NCBI RefSeq assembly: GCF_014174275.1
Contig: NZ_JABEQK010000003.1
Coordinates: 62,001 to 126,000 of the forward strand
Direction: 5' to 3'
DNA: 64,000 nucleotides
Source of the DNA: Gluconacetobacter takamatsuzukensis
Lineage (GTDB): Bacteria > Pseudomonadota > Alphaproteobacteria > Acetobacterales > Acetobacteraceae
The notes beneath the pieces were generated by a model. That model saw only the letters and a program-made list of their open reading frames with translations, had not been told where the DNA came from and did not search any database. Each line of letters opens with the position of its first letter. Positions within the stretch are counted from its first letter, which is position 1. This document shows positions 53,441-62,320 of the stretch, piece after piece. The translations under genes were made by a program, and so were the position numbers.

Positions 53441-54272
53441 CGGAATTCTCCTGGTCCAGATCCTCGGGGCGCTTGGGCTGGACCAGGCGCGCACAGACGA
53501 TGGAAATTTCGTACAACCCGATCAGCGGCACCGCCAGACCGGTCTGGGTGATGATGTCCGGCGGCGTCAGGATCGCCGCGATCACGAAGGCACCCACATA
53601 GGCATAGCGCCGGAAGCGCTTCAGCGTGGCGGCAGTGACGATCCCCACCCGCGCCAGCAGCGTCAGCGCCACCGGCAGCTCGAACGCCACGCCGAAGGCC
53701 ATGATCAGCTTCATGACCAGCGCCAGATATTCCGACACCTTGGCCTGAAGCTGGATCTGCAACCCGTCCTGCCCGTCGGAAGTCTGGAACGAGAGGAAGA
53801 ACTTCCAGGCGAAGGGAAAGACGAAATAATAGGCCAGCGCCGCGCCCATCACGAACATGACCGGGGTTGCGACCAGAAACGGCAGGAAGGCCCGCTTCTC
53901 GCTGCGATACAGGCCCGGTGCCACGAACATCCAGGCCTGCATGGCCACCATCGGGAAGGACAGGAACGCCGCGCCGAAGATCGCCACCTTGATGTAGGTG
54001 AAGAAGGCCTCGTACAGCGCCGTGTAGATCAGATGCGGCTGTTCGCCCTGCGCGCGCATCACGTCGCCCAGCGGCTGGGCGAGAAACAGATAGATCCGCG
54101 CCGAGAAATGATAGCACAGCAGAAAGCACAGGCCGAACGCCACCGCCGACCAGATCAGCCGGCGGCGCAGTTCGACCAGATGCTCCAGCAGCGGCATGGG
54201 CTGGTCGTGGATCGGATCGGCGTGGCCCCGATTGTCGTTCAGGTTGGTCTCTCCCGGCTTGAACTCATCCAT
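53433..54272 (-). CDS. tatC: Sec-independent protein translocase TatC
   Basis: Signal-receptor subunit of the twin-arginine translocase. The 279-residue protein has the Tat signature [16 protein letters not shown] near residue 32, six helices, and [21 protein letters not shown] near residue 130. The ATG overlaps the tatB stop (TGATG). The Tat system fits with several twin-arginine exports encoded in this window (lactonase, cupin, F420-type enzyme). Confidence 0.95.
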   Translation of the reverse strand: MDEFKPGETNLNDNRGHADPIHDQPMPLLEHLVELRRRLIWSAVAFGLCFLLCYHFSARIYLFLAQPLGDVMRAQGEQPHLIYTALYEAFFTYIKVAIFGAAFLSFPMVAMQAWMFVAPGLYRSEKRAFLPFLVATPVMFVMGAALAYYFVFPFAWKFFLSFQTSDGQDGLQIQLQAKVSEYLALVMKLIMAFGVAFELPVALTLLARVGIVTAATLKRFRRYAYVGAFVIAAILTPPDIITQTGLAVPLIGLYEISIVCARLVQPKRPEDLDQENSDA

Positions 54273-54868
54273 CAGCCCGGCTCCCCAGCCGGCGGCACCG
54301 CACCGGGCCCGTCCACCGCCACGCGCCGCGCCCCGTGGATCACCCGCACCGGCGGCAGGAAGGCGGGCGGGTGCAGCCGCCCCCGGTCGGCCGCCAGCCG
54401 CCGCGCGACGGCGGGCGGCAGCAGCGCGGGCGGCGGCCCGGCATCGGCCACAGGGGGGAACGCGGCCTCGTCATGGGGCTGTGCCGGCGGCATGTAGCCG
54501 TAGCGATGCTGCCCTTGCGGATCATAGCCGGGCGTCAGGGCCGGCGGCGGCACCAGCGGGGCTGCCGGCCGCGAATCCAGGGGCGAATCGTTGAAGGTGC
54601 GCTGAAGCGAGCCGTCCTCGTCGATCGCCCGCATGATCTGGTTGCGGACATTGAAGCGCCGCATGCCGCCCAGCGCATCCCGCGCCTCGGTCAGGTCGGC
54701 CTCGCGCACCATCTCGTCGACATGGGTCTGGAATTCCGAGGCCATCTTGCGGGCCTTCTTGATCAGGCCGGTAACGGTGCGGATCGCCACCGGCATGTCC
54801 TTGGGCCCGATCAGCAACAGGGCGACGACACCGATCAGCGCCATCTCGGACCATGCGAAATCAAACAT
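54272..54868 (-). CDS. tatB: Sec-independent protein translocase TatB
   Basis: A 198-residue TatB: N-terminal FDFAWSEMALIGVVALLLIG helix, amphipathic helix IKKARKMASEFQTHVDEMVREAD, then a long Pro/Ala-rich tail that makes it larger than most TatB proteins. The Glu at position 8 in the helix and the tail separate it from TatA. Translation is coupled with tatC. There is no tatA gene in the 93 bases between scpB and tatB, where many alphaproteobacteria keep it. Confidence 0.9.
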   Translation of the reverse strand: MFDFAWSEMALIGVVALLLIGPKDMPVAIRTVTGLIKKARKMASEFQTHVDEMVREADLTEARDALGGMRRFNVRNQIMRAIDEDGSLQRTFNDSPLDSRPAAPLVPPPALTPGYDPQGQHRYGYMPPAQPHDEAAFPPVADAGPPPALLPPAVARRLAADRGRLHPPAFLPPVRVIHGARRVAVDGPGAVPPAGEPG

Positions 54869-54961
54869 GACCGATCCCTGGCTCAGACTTGGACATTACG
54901 GAACTCAGACGTGGCATGACGCGACCCGCGCCGAAGCATGCGCGGAAAGGATGGACACCTA

Positions 54962-55660
54962 TCACGCCGCCGTCGGGCCGGAAACCGCTTCCGTCTTCGC
55001 CTCGTCCGGCGCGGCGGCCCGCAGGGCGGGATTGTCGGGCACATCCACCAGCAATTCCTCGCGCCGGGGCAGGTCGCGCAGGTCGCGCAGGCCGAAATGG
55101 CGCAGGAAATCGGCCGAGGTCCCCCACAGGATCGGCCGCCCCGGAACCTCCTTGCGGCCGCGCGGCACGATCAGCGATGCCTCCAGCAGATTGTCCAGCA
55201 CCTGCTGGCTGAGCGACACGCCGCGTATCTCCTCGATTTCCGCGCGGGTGCAGGGCTGGTGATAGGCGATGATCGCCAGGCTCTCCAGCGTGGCGCGGGG
55301 CAGTCGGCGCGGGCGCTGCAACACGCGGGTCAGGCGCGGGGCCAGATCGGCCGCCGTCCGGAACTGCCAGCCGCCCGCCACCAGCACCGGCGCCACGCCC
55401 CTTCCGGCATATCGCGCCACCACGCCGTCGATCACGCCGCGCACGCAGGCCGCCAGGTCCTCGGTCTCGGGCGGCACCAGCCCCTGTGCCTCCAGCAGTT
55501 CGGCGATCGCACGCTCCGACACCGGGTCGGGACTGGCGAAGATCATGGCTTCCACCAGCCGGACCGCCAGGTCCGCGGCAGGCGTCGCAGCCTCCGCGGA
55601 AGGAGCAGGCTCGTCACCCGGGACCGGCGCGGCCGGAATCTGCTGGCTGTCATCGGTCAT
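54962..55660 (-). CDS. scpB: Segregation and condensation protein B
   Basis: Winged-helix partner of SMC-ScpA in chromosome condensation. The 232-residue protein has LVEAMIFASPDPVSERAIAEL near residue 35, the central WQFRTAADLAPRL and RATLESLAIIAYHQP, and the RGVSLSQQVLDNLLEASLI winged helix near residue 165, all typical of ScpB. The start at 55660 makes an ATGA overlap with the scpA stop, so production is coupled. The Pro/Ala-rich first 30 residues are an extension of low complexity. Confidence 0.92.
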   Translation of the reverse strand: MTDDSQQIPAAPVPGDEPAPSAEAATPAADLAVRLVEAMIFASPDPVSERAIAELLEAQGLVPPETEDLAACVRGVIDGVVARYAGRGVAPVLVAGGWQFRTAADLAPRLTRVLQRPRRLPRATLESLAIIAYHQPCTRAEIEEIRGVSLSQQVLDNLLEASLIVPRGRKEVPGRPILWGTSADFLRHFGLRDLRDLPRREELLVDVPDNPALRAAAPDEAKTEAVSGPTAA

Positions 55661-56538
55661 TCCGCCGCGTCCATCCTGTCCATGTCCGGATCGTTGGCGG
55701 CCTCGCCCCCCGCATGGGGGCGCAGCATGATCCGGCCGAATTGTTCGTCCTGGCGCAGTTCGATCGTGCCGTTGCGGGCCAGTTCCAGCCCCGCGATCAG
55801 GGTGCCGGCCATGGCCGCCCGCCGCTGCTGCATGCGCTCTTCCACGTCCTCGCCATCCATCGCCGGGCCGCCTTCGGGCAGGAAGGCCCCGAGCTCGCAC
55901 CACTCTCCTCCGCCGGGGATGGTGTCCGCGCCCAGCAGGCGCTGCAACCGGGCCAGCGCGTCCTGCACCGTCCAGAAATGCATCCGCCGGGGCTGGTAGA
56001 CCCGCCTGCGTGCCCCGCGCCGCATGGCGGCCATGTAGGCGCCCATCAATTGCGACAGGTCCAGCGCCAGCCCCGACCGGTCGATTTCCGTCAGGTCCTC
56101 GCGCTCGCCCCGGGCAAACACGTCGCGGCCCAGCTGGGGGCGTGCGCCCAGCCACGCCGCCGCCTGCCCGATCCGCGCCAGTTCAAGCAGCCGCGCCTGC
56201 AGCAGTTCGGCCGCCTCCTCGGCGTCCATGTCCTCGCCATCCTCGGCCGGCAGCAGCAGGCGCGATTTCAGCCAGGCCAGCCAGGCGGCCATGACCAGCC
56301 AGTCGGCGGCGAGTTCCAGCCGGATGCGGCGGGCGGATTCGACGATGGCCAGATATTGCTCGACCAGTTGCAGGATCGAGATCCGGGCCAGATCGACCTT
56401 CTGCGCCCGCGCCAGTTCCAGCAGCAGGTCCAGCGGCCCCTCGAACCCGTCCAGATGCAGCATGGGCGCGGTCAGCCCCTCGGGCAGGCCGTCCCCCTGC
56501 CCTTCCGCATTGCTGTTCTCGACAGGTTCCGTCGCCAA
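55657..56538 (-). CDS. scpA: Segregation and condensation protein A
   Basis: Kleisin subunit bridging the SMC heads. The 293-residue protein has the family start HLDGFEGPLDLLLELARAQKVDLA near residue 28, ILQLVEQYLAIVESAR and WLVMAAWLAWLKSRLLLP near residue 85, and a kleisin C-terminal domain (LARNGTIELRQDEQFGRIML) that docks on SMC. It follows the SPOR gene by ten bases and overlaps scpB. The smc gene itself is not in the window. Confidence 0.93.
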   Translation of the reverse strand: MATEPVENSNAEGQGDGLPEGLTAPMLHLDGFEGPLDLLLELARAQKVDLARISILQLVEQYLAIVESARRIRLELAADWLVMAAWLAWLKSRLLLPAEDGEDMDAEEAAELLQARLLELARIGQAAAWLGARPQLGRDVFARGEREDLTEIDRSGLALDLSQLMGAYMAAMRRGARRRVYQPRRMHFWTVQDALARLQRLLGADTIPGGGEWCELGAFLPEGGPAMDGEDVEERMQQRRAAMAGTLIAGLELARNGTIELRQDEQFGRIMLRPHAGGEAANDPDMDRMDAAE

Positions 56539-56548
56539 CGGCCCGGTC

Positions 56549-57454
56549 CTAGAACCCGGCCAGGGTGCAGGCCAGGCCGTTCAGCCGCACATGCTCGCAG
56601 AACGACGTGGCCTGGGCGATGCTGGCAAACCCGTGCGTGCGCAGCCGGAAGAAGACGGCACCATTGCGTTCGGTCCGCTCGATGACCGGCGTGCGGCTGC
56701 CGAACAGGTCCGGATAATGCTGCACCAGGCGCGCCCACTCCTTCTCGGCGGCCTGCTGCGAATCCAGCGCCGCAAGCTGCACGCCATAGCGCCCGCCCGC
56801 CGCCGGAGCCGGCGCGGCGGGTGCGGCCGGCGCTGCAACGGGCGCGGCAGGCTCGGCGGCCGGCATCGGCGTGGGCGTGGACGTGGGGGCCACGGGGGCG
56901 GCAGCGGCCGGAGCGGCGGCAGGCGTCGGAGCAGGCGCCTCGGCGACCGGCGGGCTGGCGGGTGCCGGGGTCGGAACCGGAGCCGCCGCCGGGGCGGCGC
57001 CGGCGGCCGGTGCGTCCGGGGTCTGGCCATATTGCTGGGCCAGGCGGTCGGGGCGCGGCTGTTCCGGCCCCGGCGCCAGACGGGCCACCGCGCCGTCATC
57101 GCCGCTGGGCGCCTCGGCCCCCAGAACCTGCATGCCGCCCGGATCGACCGGCCGCACCCGTACCGGGCCGGGCGGCGGCCCCAGAACGGGAATGCCCGTC
57201 TGATGGTGGCCCAGCAGCGCCCAGCCGCCGATGGCGATCACCAGCAGCCCGCCCAGCCCGGCCGCGCCATAGGCCAGAAGCCGCGTCGTGGGGTCGGTGC
57301 CCAGCAATCCGTCCAGCATGCCGCCTGCCCGCCGCGCCGGGCGCGTACGCGGGGGCGGTGCATCGTCGTCGCCGTAATCCGCGCTCATGCGCTCGCGCAC
57401 GCGGTTCAGGCGGTCCTCGTAGGGATCGCGGCCGGAGGGGTCGGTATCGCTCAT
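56549..57454 (-). CDS. SPOR domain cell-division-associated membrane protein
   Basis: A 301-residue single-pass protein: a charged cytoplasmic start (about residues 1-58), one transmembrane helix near 60-80 (LLAYGAAGLGGLLVIAIGGW), a long Pro/Ala linker and a C-terminal SPOR domain near 222-301 (GRYGVQLAALDSQQAAEKEW). SPOR domains bind denuded peptidoglycan at the septum. Its start overlaps the argS stop by ATGA. The gap to scpA is only ten bases; the nagZ gene often found here is missing. Confidence 0.85.
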   Translation of the reverse strand: MSDTDPSGRDPYEDRLNRVRERMSADYGDDDAPPPRTRPARRAGGMLDGLLGTDPTTRLLAYGAAGLGGLLVIAIGGWALLGHHQTGIPVLGPPPGPVRVRPVDPGGMQVLGAEAPSGDDGAVARLAPGPEQPRPDRLAQQYGQTPDAPAAGAAPAAAPVPTPAPASPPVAEAPAPTPAAAPAAAAPVAPTSTPTPMPAAEPAAPVAAPAAPAAPAPAAGGRYGVQLAALDSQQAAEKEWARLVQHYPDLFGSRTPVIERTERNGAVFFRLRTHGFASIAQATSFCEHVRLNGLACTLAGF

Positions 57455-59244
57455 CGCATTTCCTCAACCGGCTCGACACCCAGCACCGCCAGGCCCGAGC
57501 GGATAACGGTGGCCGTGGCCTCGACCAGCGCCAGCTTCGCCCGGGTGGCGACCAGATCGTCCTCCTGCAGGAATCGCAATGTCGCATCATCGCGGCCCCG
57601 ATTCCACAGCGTATGGAAATCGCCCGCCAGCTCACCCAGGTAGAAGGCGACCCGGTGCGGCTCGTGCGCCTGGGCGGCCCCCTCCACCGTGCGCGGCCAC
57701 TGGGCGATCCGCCGCAGCAGCGCCAGTTCGGCATCCGACCCGATTCCATCGAGTGTCGCCTCGCCCAGCGCCACGGGCGCGATCGCGGCCTCGCCCAGCA
57801 TCTCCTGCGCCGCACGCAGGACGGAGCGGCAGCGCGCATGGGCGTACTGCACGTAGAAGACCGGATTGTCGCGGGTTTGGGCCACCACCTGGTCCAGGTC
57901 GAATTCCATCTGGGCATCGGCCTTGCGCGTCAGCATCGTGAAGCGCACGGCGTCGCGGCCCACCTCGTCGATCAGGTCGCGCAGCGTGACGAAGGTACCG
58001 GCCCGCTTGGACATGCGCACCGGCTCTCCGTCGCGCACGATCCGCACGATCTGGCACAGCAGCACGTCGAAGCCCACATTCTTGCCGCCAACGCCCAGCG
58101 CCAGCACTGCCGCCTTCATGCGGGTGACATAGCCACCATGGTCGGCGCCCCAGACATCGATCAGCAGGTCGGCGCCGCGACGCACCTTGTCGTCGTGATA
58201 GCCGATATCGTTGGCGAAATAGGTGTTCGACCCGTCCGACTTGCGCAGCGGCCGGTCCACGTCGTCGCCGAACACGGTGGAGCGGAACAGGGTCTGCGGC
58301 CGGGCCTCCCAATCGTCGGGCAGCTTGCCCTTCGGGGGCTCCAGCACGCCTTCATAGAGCAGCCCCTGCGCGTCCAGCCGGGCGATGGCCTGGTCGGTCA
58401 CGCCGTCGGCCAGGATCTTGGCCTCGCTGGTGAAGACATCGTGGCGCACGCCCAGCGCGTCCAGGTCCTCGCGGATCATGGCCATCATCGCGGCCACCAC
58501 GAAGGGCTTGACCGTGTCCATCCACAGTTCGGGCGCCGCTGGCTGCCCGTCGGGGCCGGCCAGCCCGGTGCCGTGCTGCTCGGCCAGGGCCTGCCCCACC
58601 GGCACCAGATAGTCGCCGCCATACTGGATGCCGCCGGGCACGATCTCCGCGAAGGCATCGCGGTCCATCGTGGTGCCGATGGCCTCCAGGTACCGCCAGT
58701 AGGCCGCCCAGGCCAGGGCGATGACCTGCGCCCCGGCATCGTTGATGTAATATTCCTTGGTGACGGCGTATCCGGCCTTGGCCAGCAGATTGGCCAGCGC
58801 ATCGCCCACGACCGCGCCCCGGCAATGCCCGACATGCATCGGCCCCGTCGGGTTGGCCGAGACATATTCCACATTCACCCGCAGGCCCTGCCCCAGCGTG
58901 GCATCGCCATAGGATTCGCCGGCGCGCAGCACGTCGCCCACCACCGCGCGCAGCACCGATTCGTCCAGCGTCAGGTTCACGAATCCGGGCCCGGCGGGCT
59001 CGGCCTTCGCTATCCCCGGCACCTCGACCAGCACCGCCGCCAGTTCGGCCGCGATCTCGGCCGGGCGGCGGCGCGCCGGCTTGGCCGCCAGCAGGGCGGC
59101 GTTGGTCGCCATGTCGCCATGCGCCGGATCGCGCGTCGGCGTCAGTTCCACGCGCGCCGCAACCTCCTCCGGCAGGTCCGGGACGATCCGTCGCAGGGCA
59201 TCGCGCACATGCGAGAGATAGCGGACGTACAGGCTGTCGGACAT
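57451..59244 (-). CDS. argS: Arginyl-tRNA synthetase
   Basis: Class I synthetase charging tRNA-Arg. The 597-residue protein has the HIGH motif in SANPTGPMHVGHCRGAVVG near residue 130, GADLLIDVWGADHGGYVTRM near residue 355, a KMSKS-like RMSKRAGTFVTLRDL near residue 410 and the DALR anticodon domain at the end. The start MSDSLYVRYL at 59244 is the family N-terminus. It lies 80 bases from dgt and overlaps the SPOR gene. Confidence 0.95.
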   Translation of the reverse strand: MSDSLYVRYLSHVRDALRRIVPDLPEEVAARVELTPTRDPAHGDMATNAALLAAKPARRRPAEIAAELAAVLVEVPGIAKAEPAGPGFVNLTLDESVLRAVVGDVLRAGESYGDATLGQGLRVNVEYVSANPTGPMHVGHCRGAVVGDALANLLAKAGYAVTKEYYINDAGAQVIALAWAAYWRYLEAIGTTMDRDAFAEIVPGGIQYGGDYLVPVGQALAEQHGTGLAGPDGQPAAPELWMDTVKPFVVAAMMAMIREDLDALGVRHDVFTSEAKILADGVTDQAIARLDAQGLLYEGVLEPPKGKLPDDWEARPQTLFRSTVFGDDVDRPLRKSDGSNTYFANDIGYHDDKVRRGADLLIDVWGADHGGYVTRMKAAVLALGVGGKNVGFDVLLCQIVRIVRDGEPVRMSKRAGTFVTLRDLIDEVGRDAVRFTMLTRKADAQMEFDLDQVVAQTRDNPVFYVQYAHARCRSVLRAAQEMLGEAAIAPVALGEATLDGIGSDAELALLRRIAQWPRTVEGAAQAHEPHRVAFYLGELAGDFHTLWNRGRDDATLRFLQEDDLVATRAKLALVEATATVIRSGLAVLGVEPVEEMR

Positions 59245-59324
59245 GCGATGCGGCTTCCCACTGAAACGCCGGCGCGGGCGGACCACCCGAGCGGCGCGTA
59301 TGAACTGGTTACTGGTCGGGCGTT

Positions 59325-60506
59325 TCAGCCCGCGACGGACAGATCCGTCAACCGTCGATGTTCTTCCATCGCGAATCGATCCGTCATCCCGGCTATATAA
59401 TCGGCCACGATCCGCCGCGCACCCATCGCGTCGGTAGCCCGTGCCTCCTGCCGCCAGCCATCGGGCAGCAGCGAGATATCGCCGGCCAGGATCGAGAAGA
59501 TCGACTCGACCGCGATCCGCGCCTTGCGCGTCATGCGGTTGACCCGCCAGTGCCTGTACATCCGCGCATACAGAAAGGTGCGGATCGCCCCGTTATCGCG
59601 CGCCATGCCCGGGCTGTAGGCCACGACCGGCATGGCGGCGCGGCGCACATCGTCGGCCGATTGCGGGGCCAGTTCCGCCAGGTTGCGCCGCGTCTGCTCC
59701 GTCAGGTCCACCGCCAGGGTATTGATGACCCGGCGGATGGTCTCGTGGCGCATCCGGTCCTGTAGATGCGTCTCCTCGGCGGCGTCCCCCGACAGGGCGA
59801 CCCCGCCCGCTCGTTCACGCACCAGCGCCAGCGCCGCACCCACCACCGGCAGGTCCGCAAGATCGGCCAGGTCCAGCAGGCCGGCGCGCATCCCGTCATC
59901 CAGGTCGTGGGCGTGATAGGCGATGTCGTCGGCCATGGCGGCAATCTGGGCCTCGACCGAGGCATAGGTGGACAGGTCCAGCCCCAGCCCGTCCGCATAG
60001 CGGGCGACATAGCCGGTCGGATGATCCACCGGGCCGTTATGCTTGATCAGCCCTTCCAGCGTCTCCCAGGTCAGGTTCAGCCCGTCGAAGTCGAAATAGC
60101 GGCGCTCCAGCTTGGTCACCTGGCGCAGGGTCTGGGTATTGTGGTCGAAACCGCCCCAATCCTTCATCGCGGCGGCCAGCGCGTCCTCGCCCGCATGGCC
60201 GAACGGGGTGTGGCCCAGATCGTGGGCCAGCGACAGGGTCTCGGTCAGGTCCTCGTCCACCGACAGGCTGCGCGCGATCGATCGCGCGATCTGCGCCACT
60301 TCCAGCGAATGGGTCAGCCGGGTGCGAAAGAAATCGCCCTGATGGTTGACGAAGACCTGGGTCTTGTATTGCAGCGTGCGGAAGCCGGCGGAATGCAGCA
60401 CCCGGTCGCGGTCGCGCTGCCACGGCGACCGGCTGGGGGATTCGGGCTCGGCATACAGGCGCCCCCGTCCGGTGGCGGTCTGGACAGCGTAGGGTGCGAT
60501 GCTCAT
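59325..60506 (-). CDS. dgt: dGTP triphosphohydrolase-like protein
   Basis: A 393-residue HD-domain protein of the bacterial dGTPase-like group (type 2). HD residues are seen in FFRTRLTHSLEVAQIARSIA near residue 60 and LAHDLGHTPFGHAGEDAL near residue 92, with DDIAYHAHDLDDGMRAGLL near residue 192. It hydrolyses dNTPs to the nucleoside and triphosphate; the substrate can be broader than dGTP. It is upstream of argS in the same direction and divergent from erpA, as in many alphaproteobacteria. Confidence 0.88.
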   Translation of the reverse strand: MSIAPYAVQTATGRGRLYAEPESPSRSPWQRDRDRVLHSAGFRTLQYKTQVFVNHQGDFFRTRLTHSLEVAQIARSIARSLSVDEDLTETLSLAHDLGHTPFGHAGEDALAAAMKDWGGFDHNTQTLRQVTKLERRYFDFDGLNLTWETLEGLIKHNGPVDHPTGYVARYADGLGLDLSTYASVEAQIAAMADDIAYHAHDLDDGMRAGLLDLADLADLPVVGAALALVRERAGGVALSGDAAEETHLQDRMRHETIRRVINTLAVDLTEQTRRNLAELAPQSADDVRRAAMPVVAYSPGMARDNGAIRTFLYARMYRHWRVNRMTRKARIAVESIFSILAGDISLLPDGWRQEARATDAMGARRIVADYIAGMTDRFAMEEHRRLTDLSVAG

Positions 60507-60647
60507 ATATAACCCCAATCCCGGATGGGTGGCGTACGCCCGGCGTCGGACTGCCGGACCGCCCCCTGTCGATAACCCGCCCGGCGCCGCAAGGCCAGCA
60601 TGCTGGCACGGCATGCTGACCCGGGCCGCGCGACGATGGTGATCCCG

Positions 60648-61013
60648 ATGGACATGCCGCCCCCTTCTTCCTCCGACACCGCCTTCCGCGTCTCGCCCGA
60701 GGCCGCGACCCGGCTCCAGGATATCATCGCCGCCCAACCGGGCATCGACGCCTCCACCGGGCTGCGGGTCAGCGTGCTGGCCGGCGGCTGCAACGGCTTC
60801 CAGTACAGCTTCGCCCTGGACGGCGAGGAACGGCCCGACGACATCGTTGTGCCCGCGGGCAGCGCCCGCGTACGGGTCGACCCGGCCAGCATGGATTTGC
60901 TGTCGGGCGCGGAACTGCATTTCAACGATTCGCTGATGGGCGCGCATTTCACGGTGCGCAACCCCAACGCCACCTCGTCCTGCGGGTGCGGCACCAGCTT
61001 CTCGATCGACTGA
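60648..61013 (+). CDS. erpA: Iron-sulfur cluster insertion protein ErpA/HesB-IscA family
   Basis: A 121-residue A-type carrier that hands Fe-S clusters to target proteins. Three conserved cysteines are present: one in VLAGGCNGFQY and two in ATSSCGCGTSFSID at the end. The core FRVSPEAATRLQDIIAAQP is also typical. The start is uncertain: ATG codons at 60636, 60648 and 60654 are in frame, and GGTGA precedes 60648. It is divergent from dgt and 18 bases upstream of xth. Confidence 0.88.
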   Translation: MDMPPPSSSDTAFRVSPEAATRLQDIIAAQPGIDASTGLRVSVLAGGCNGFQYSFALDGEERPDDIVVPAGSARVRVDPASMDLLSGAELHFNDSLMGAHFTVRNPNATSSCGCGTSFSID

Positions 61014-61031
61014 GCAGGCCGCCCTTCGCAG

Positions 61032-61817
61032 ATGAAAATCGCAAGCTGGAACGTCAATTCCATCCGCCAGCGCCAGGTCCATGTGCTGGACTGGCTGGAG
61101 CGCGAGAAACCCGACCTGCTCGGCCTTCAGGAAATCAAGTGCGAGGAACATTCCTTCCCCGCCGAAGCTTTCCGAGAGGTCGGCTACGAATCCGTGGTGG
61201 TCGGGCAGAAGAGCTATAACGGCGTCGCCACCCTCTCGCGCGTGCCCTTCTCCGTCACCGCCCGCGTGCTGCCGCCGCTGTGCGACGAGGCCCCGCAGGC
61301 GCGCTATGTCGAAATCGAGGCCAATGGGCTGATCTTCGGCAATCTGTACCTGCCCAACGGCAATTCGGGCGGCAGCGCCGGCTACGAGGCCAAGCTGGCC
61401 TTCATGGAGGCCCTGGCCCTGCACGCACGCGCGCTGCTGGATGCCGGCCGCGATTTCGTGCTGGCCGGCGATTACAATGTCTGCCCGACCAATGAGGATT
61501 GCGCCCCCGGCGCCCTGCCCCCCACCGACGCGCTGGTGCGCCCGGAAACCCGCGCCGCCTTCCGCCGCCTGATCTGGCTGGGCCTGACCGACGCCCTGCG
61601 CGCCCTGCATCCGCACGGCCGCTACTACACGTTCTGGGACTATCAGGCCGGCGCCTGGCCGCGCGATTGCGGCCTGCGCATAGACCACGCCCTGCTGTCC
61701 CCCCGCCTGGCGGAACGCCTGCGCGACGCCCACCCCGATCGCGACGAGCGGGGCCGCAACCAGCCCTCGGACCACGTGCCGCTGGTCGTCACGCTGGACG
61801 ACGCGCCCAAAGCCTGA
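61032..61817 (+). CDS. xth: Exodeoxyribonuclease III
   Basis: Metal-dependent apurinic/apyrimidinic endonuclease and 3'-exonuclease for base excision repair. The 261-residue protein has the EEP family motifs MKIASWNVNSIRQR at the start, LLGLQEIKCEE near residue 35 with the metal-binding Glu, LAGDYNVCPTNEDC near residue 150 and QPSDHVPLVVTL near residue 245 with the catalytic Asp-His. Length fits XthA. It is downstream of erpA and probably co-transcribed. Confidence 0.95.
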   Translation: MKIASWNVNSIRQRQVHVLDWLEREKPDLLGLQEIKCEEHSFPAEAFREVGYESVVVGQKSYNGVATLSRVPFSVTARVLPPLCDEAPQARYVEIEANGLIFGNLYLPNGNSGGSAGYEAKLAFMEALALHARALLDAGRDFVLAGDYNVCPTNEDCAPGALPPTDALVRPETRAAFRRLIWLGLTDALRALHPHGRYYTFWDYQAGAWPRDCGLRIDHALLSPRLAERLRDAHPDRDERGRNQPSDHVPLVVTLDDAPKA

Positions 61818-61825
61818 AGCGGCTG

Positions 61826-61849
61826 CCCGCCGGCCGTAATGCCGGCGGG
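61826..61849. terminator. Hairpin between convergent xth and YXWGXW genes
   Basis: A perfect nine-base-pair GC stem (61826-61834 with 61841-61849) with loop CGTAAT lies between the xth stop and the convergent gene's stop. It probably serves both genes. Confidence 0.7.
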
Positions 61850-61867
61850 TCGCCTGTCACACGCGCC

Positions 61868-62209
61868 TCAGCGCCAGCCTGGCCGTACCCAGACCCAGCG
61901 CGGCCCACGCTGCATCCAGCGTCCGGGACCCCATCCGCCTCGCCGGCCGCCGCGCACATAGCGGCCCGGAACCCACGCATAGCCGCCATTGGTCCAGTCC
62001 CAGCCACCGCCGACCCAGACCCAGCCGGGGCGCGGCGGCGGCACGATTTCGGCACGCGGGGGCGGCATGGGCGGCGGCGCCCAGCCGGGCGTCACCGGAC
62101 CGTAGCGATAGGCCTGCGCCTGGGCCGGGGCAGCATCGCCCACCGCCATGGCGCCGCCGGCGACAACGCCCAGCGCCAGCAGGGCACCCCTGACAATCTG
62201 CCTGTTCAT
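61868..62209 (-). CDS. YXWGXW repeat-containing exported protein
   Basis: A 113-residue protein with a signal peptide (ALLALGVVAGGAMAVGD, cleavage near AQA at about residue 32) and a mature part dominated by Pro, Trp and Gly. The repeats PGWVWVGGGWDWTNGGYAWV and GRYVRGG follow the aromatic/glycine pattern of the YXWGXW family, and the tail is PRWVWVRPGW. Such proteins are thought to be structural or stress-related envelope proteins; no function is known. The start MNRQIVRG at 62209 was preferred to an upstream codon at 62260. Confidence 0.75.
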   Translation of the reverse strand: MNRQIVRGALLALGVVAGGAMAVGDAAPAQAQAYRYGPVTPGWAPPPMPPPRAEIVPPPRPGWVWVGGGWDWTNGGYAWVPGRYVRGGRRGGWGPGRWMQRGPRWVWVRPGWR

Positions 62210-62320
62210 GCGAACCAACTCCTGTTTGCACACGGGATCTTTGCGTCCCGTCAGGAGCAATATGGCCCTATCATCATGGCACTGGAATGGCGAAACCCGG
62301 CGGCATGAAGCGGCGAGCCA

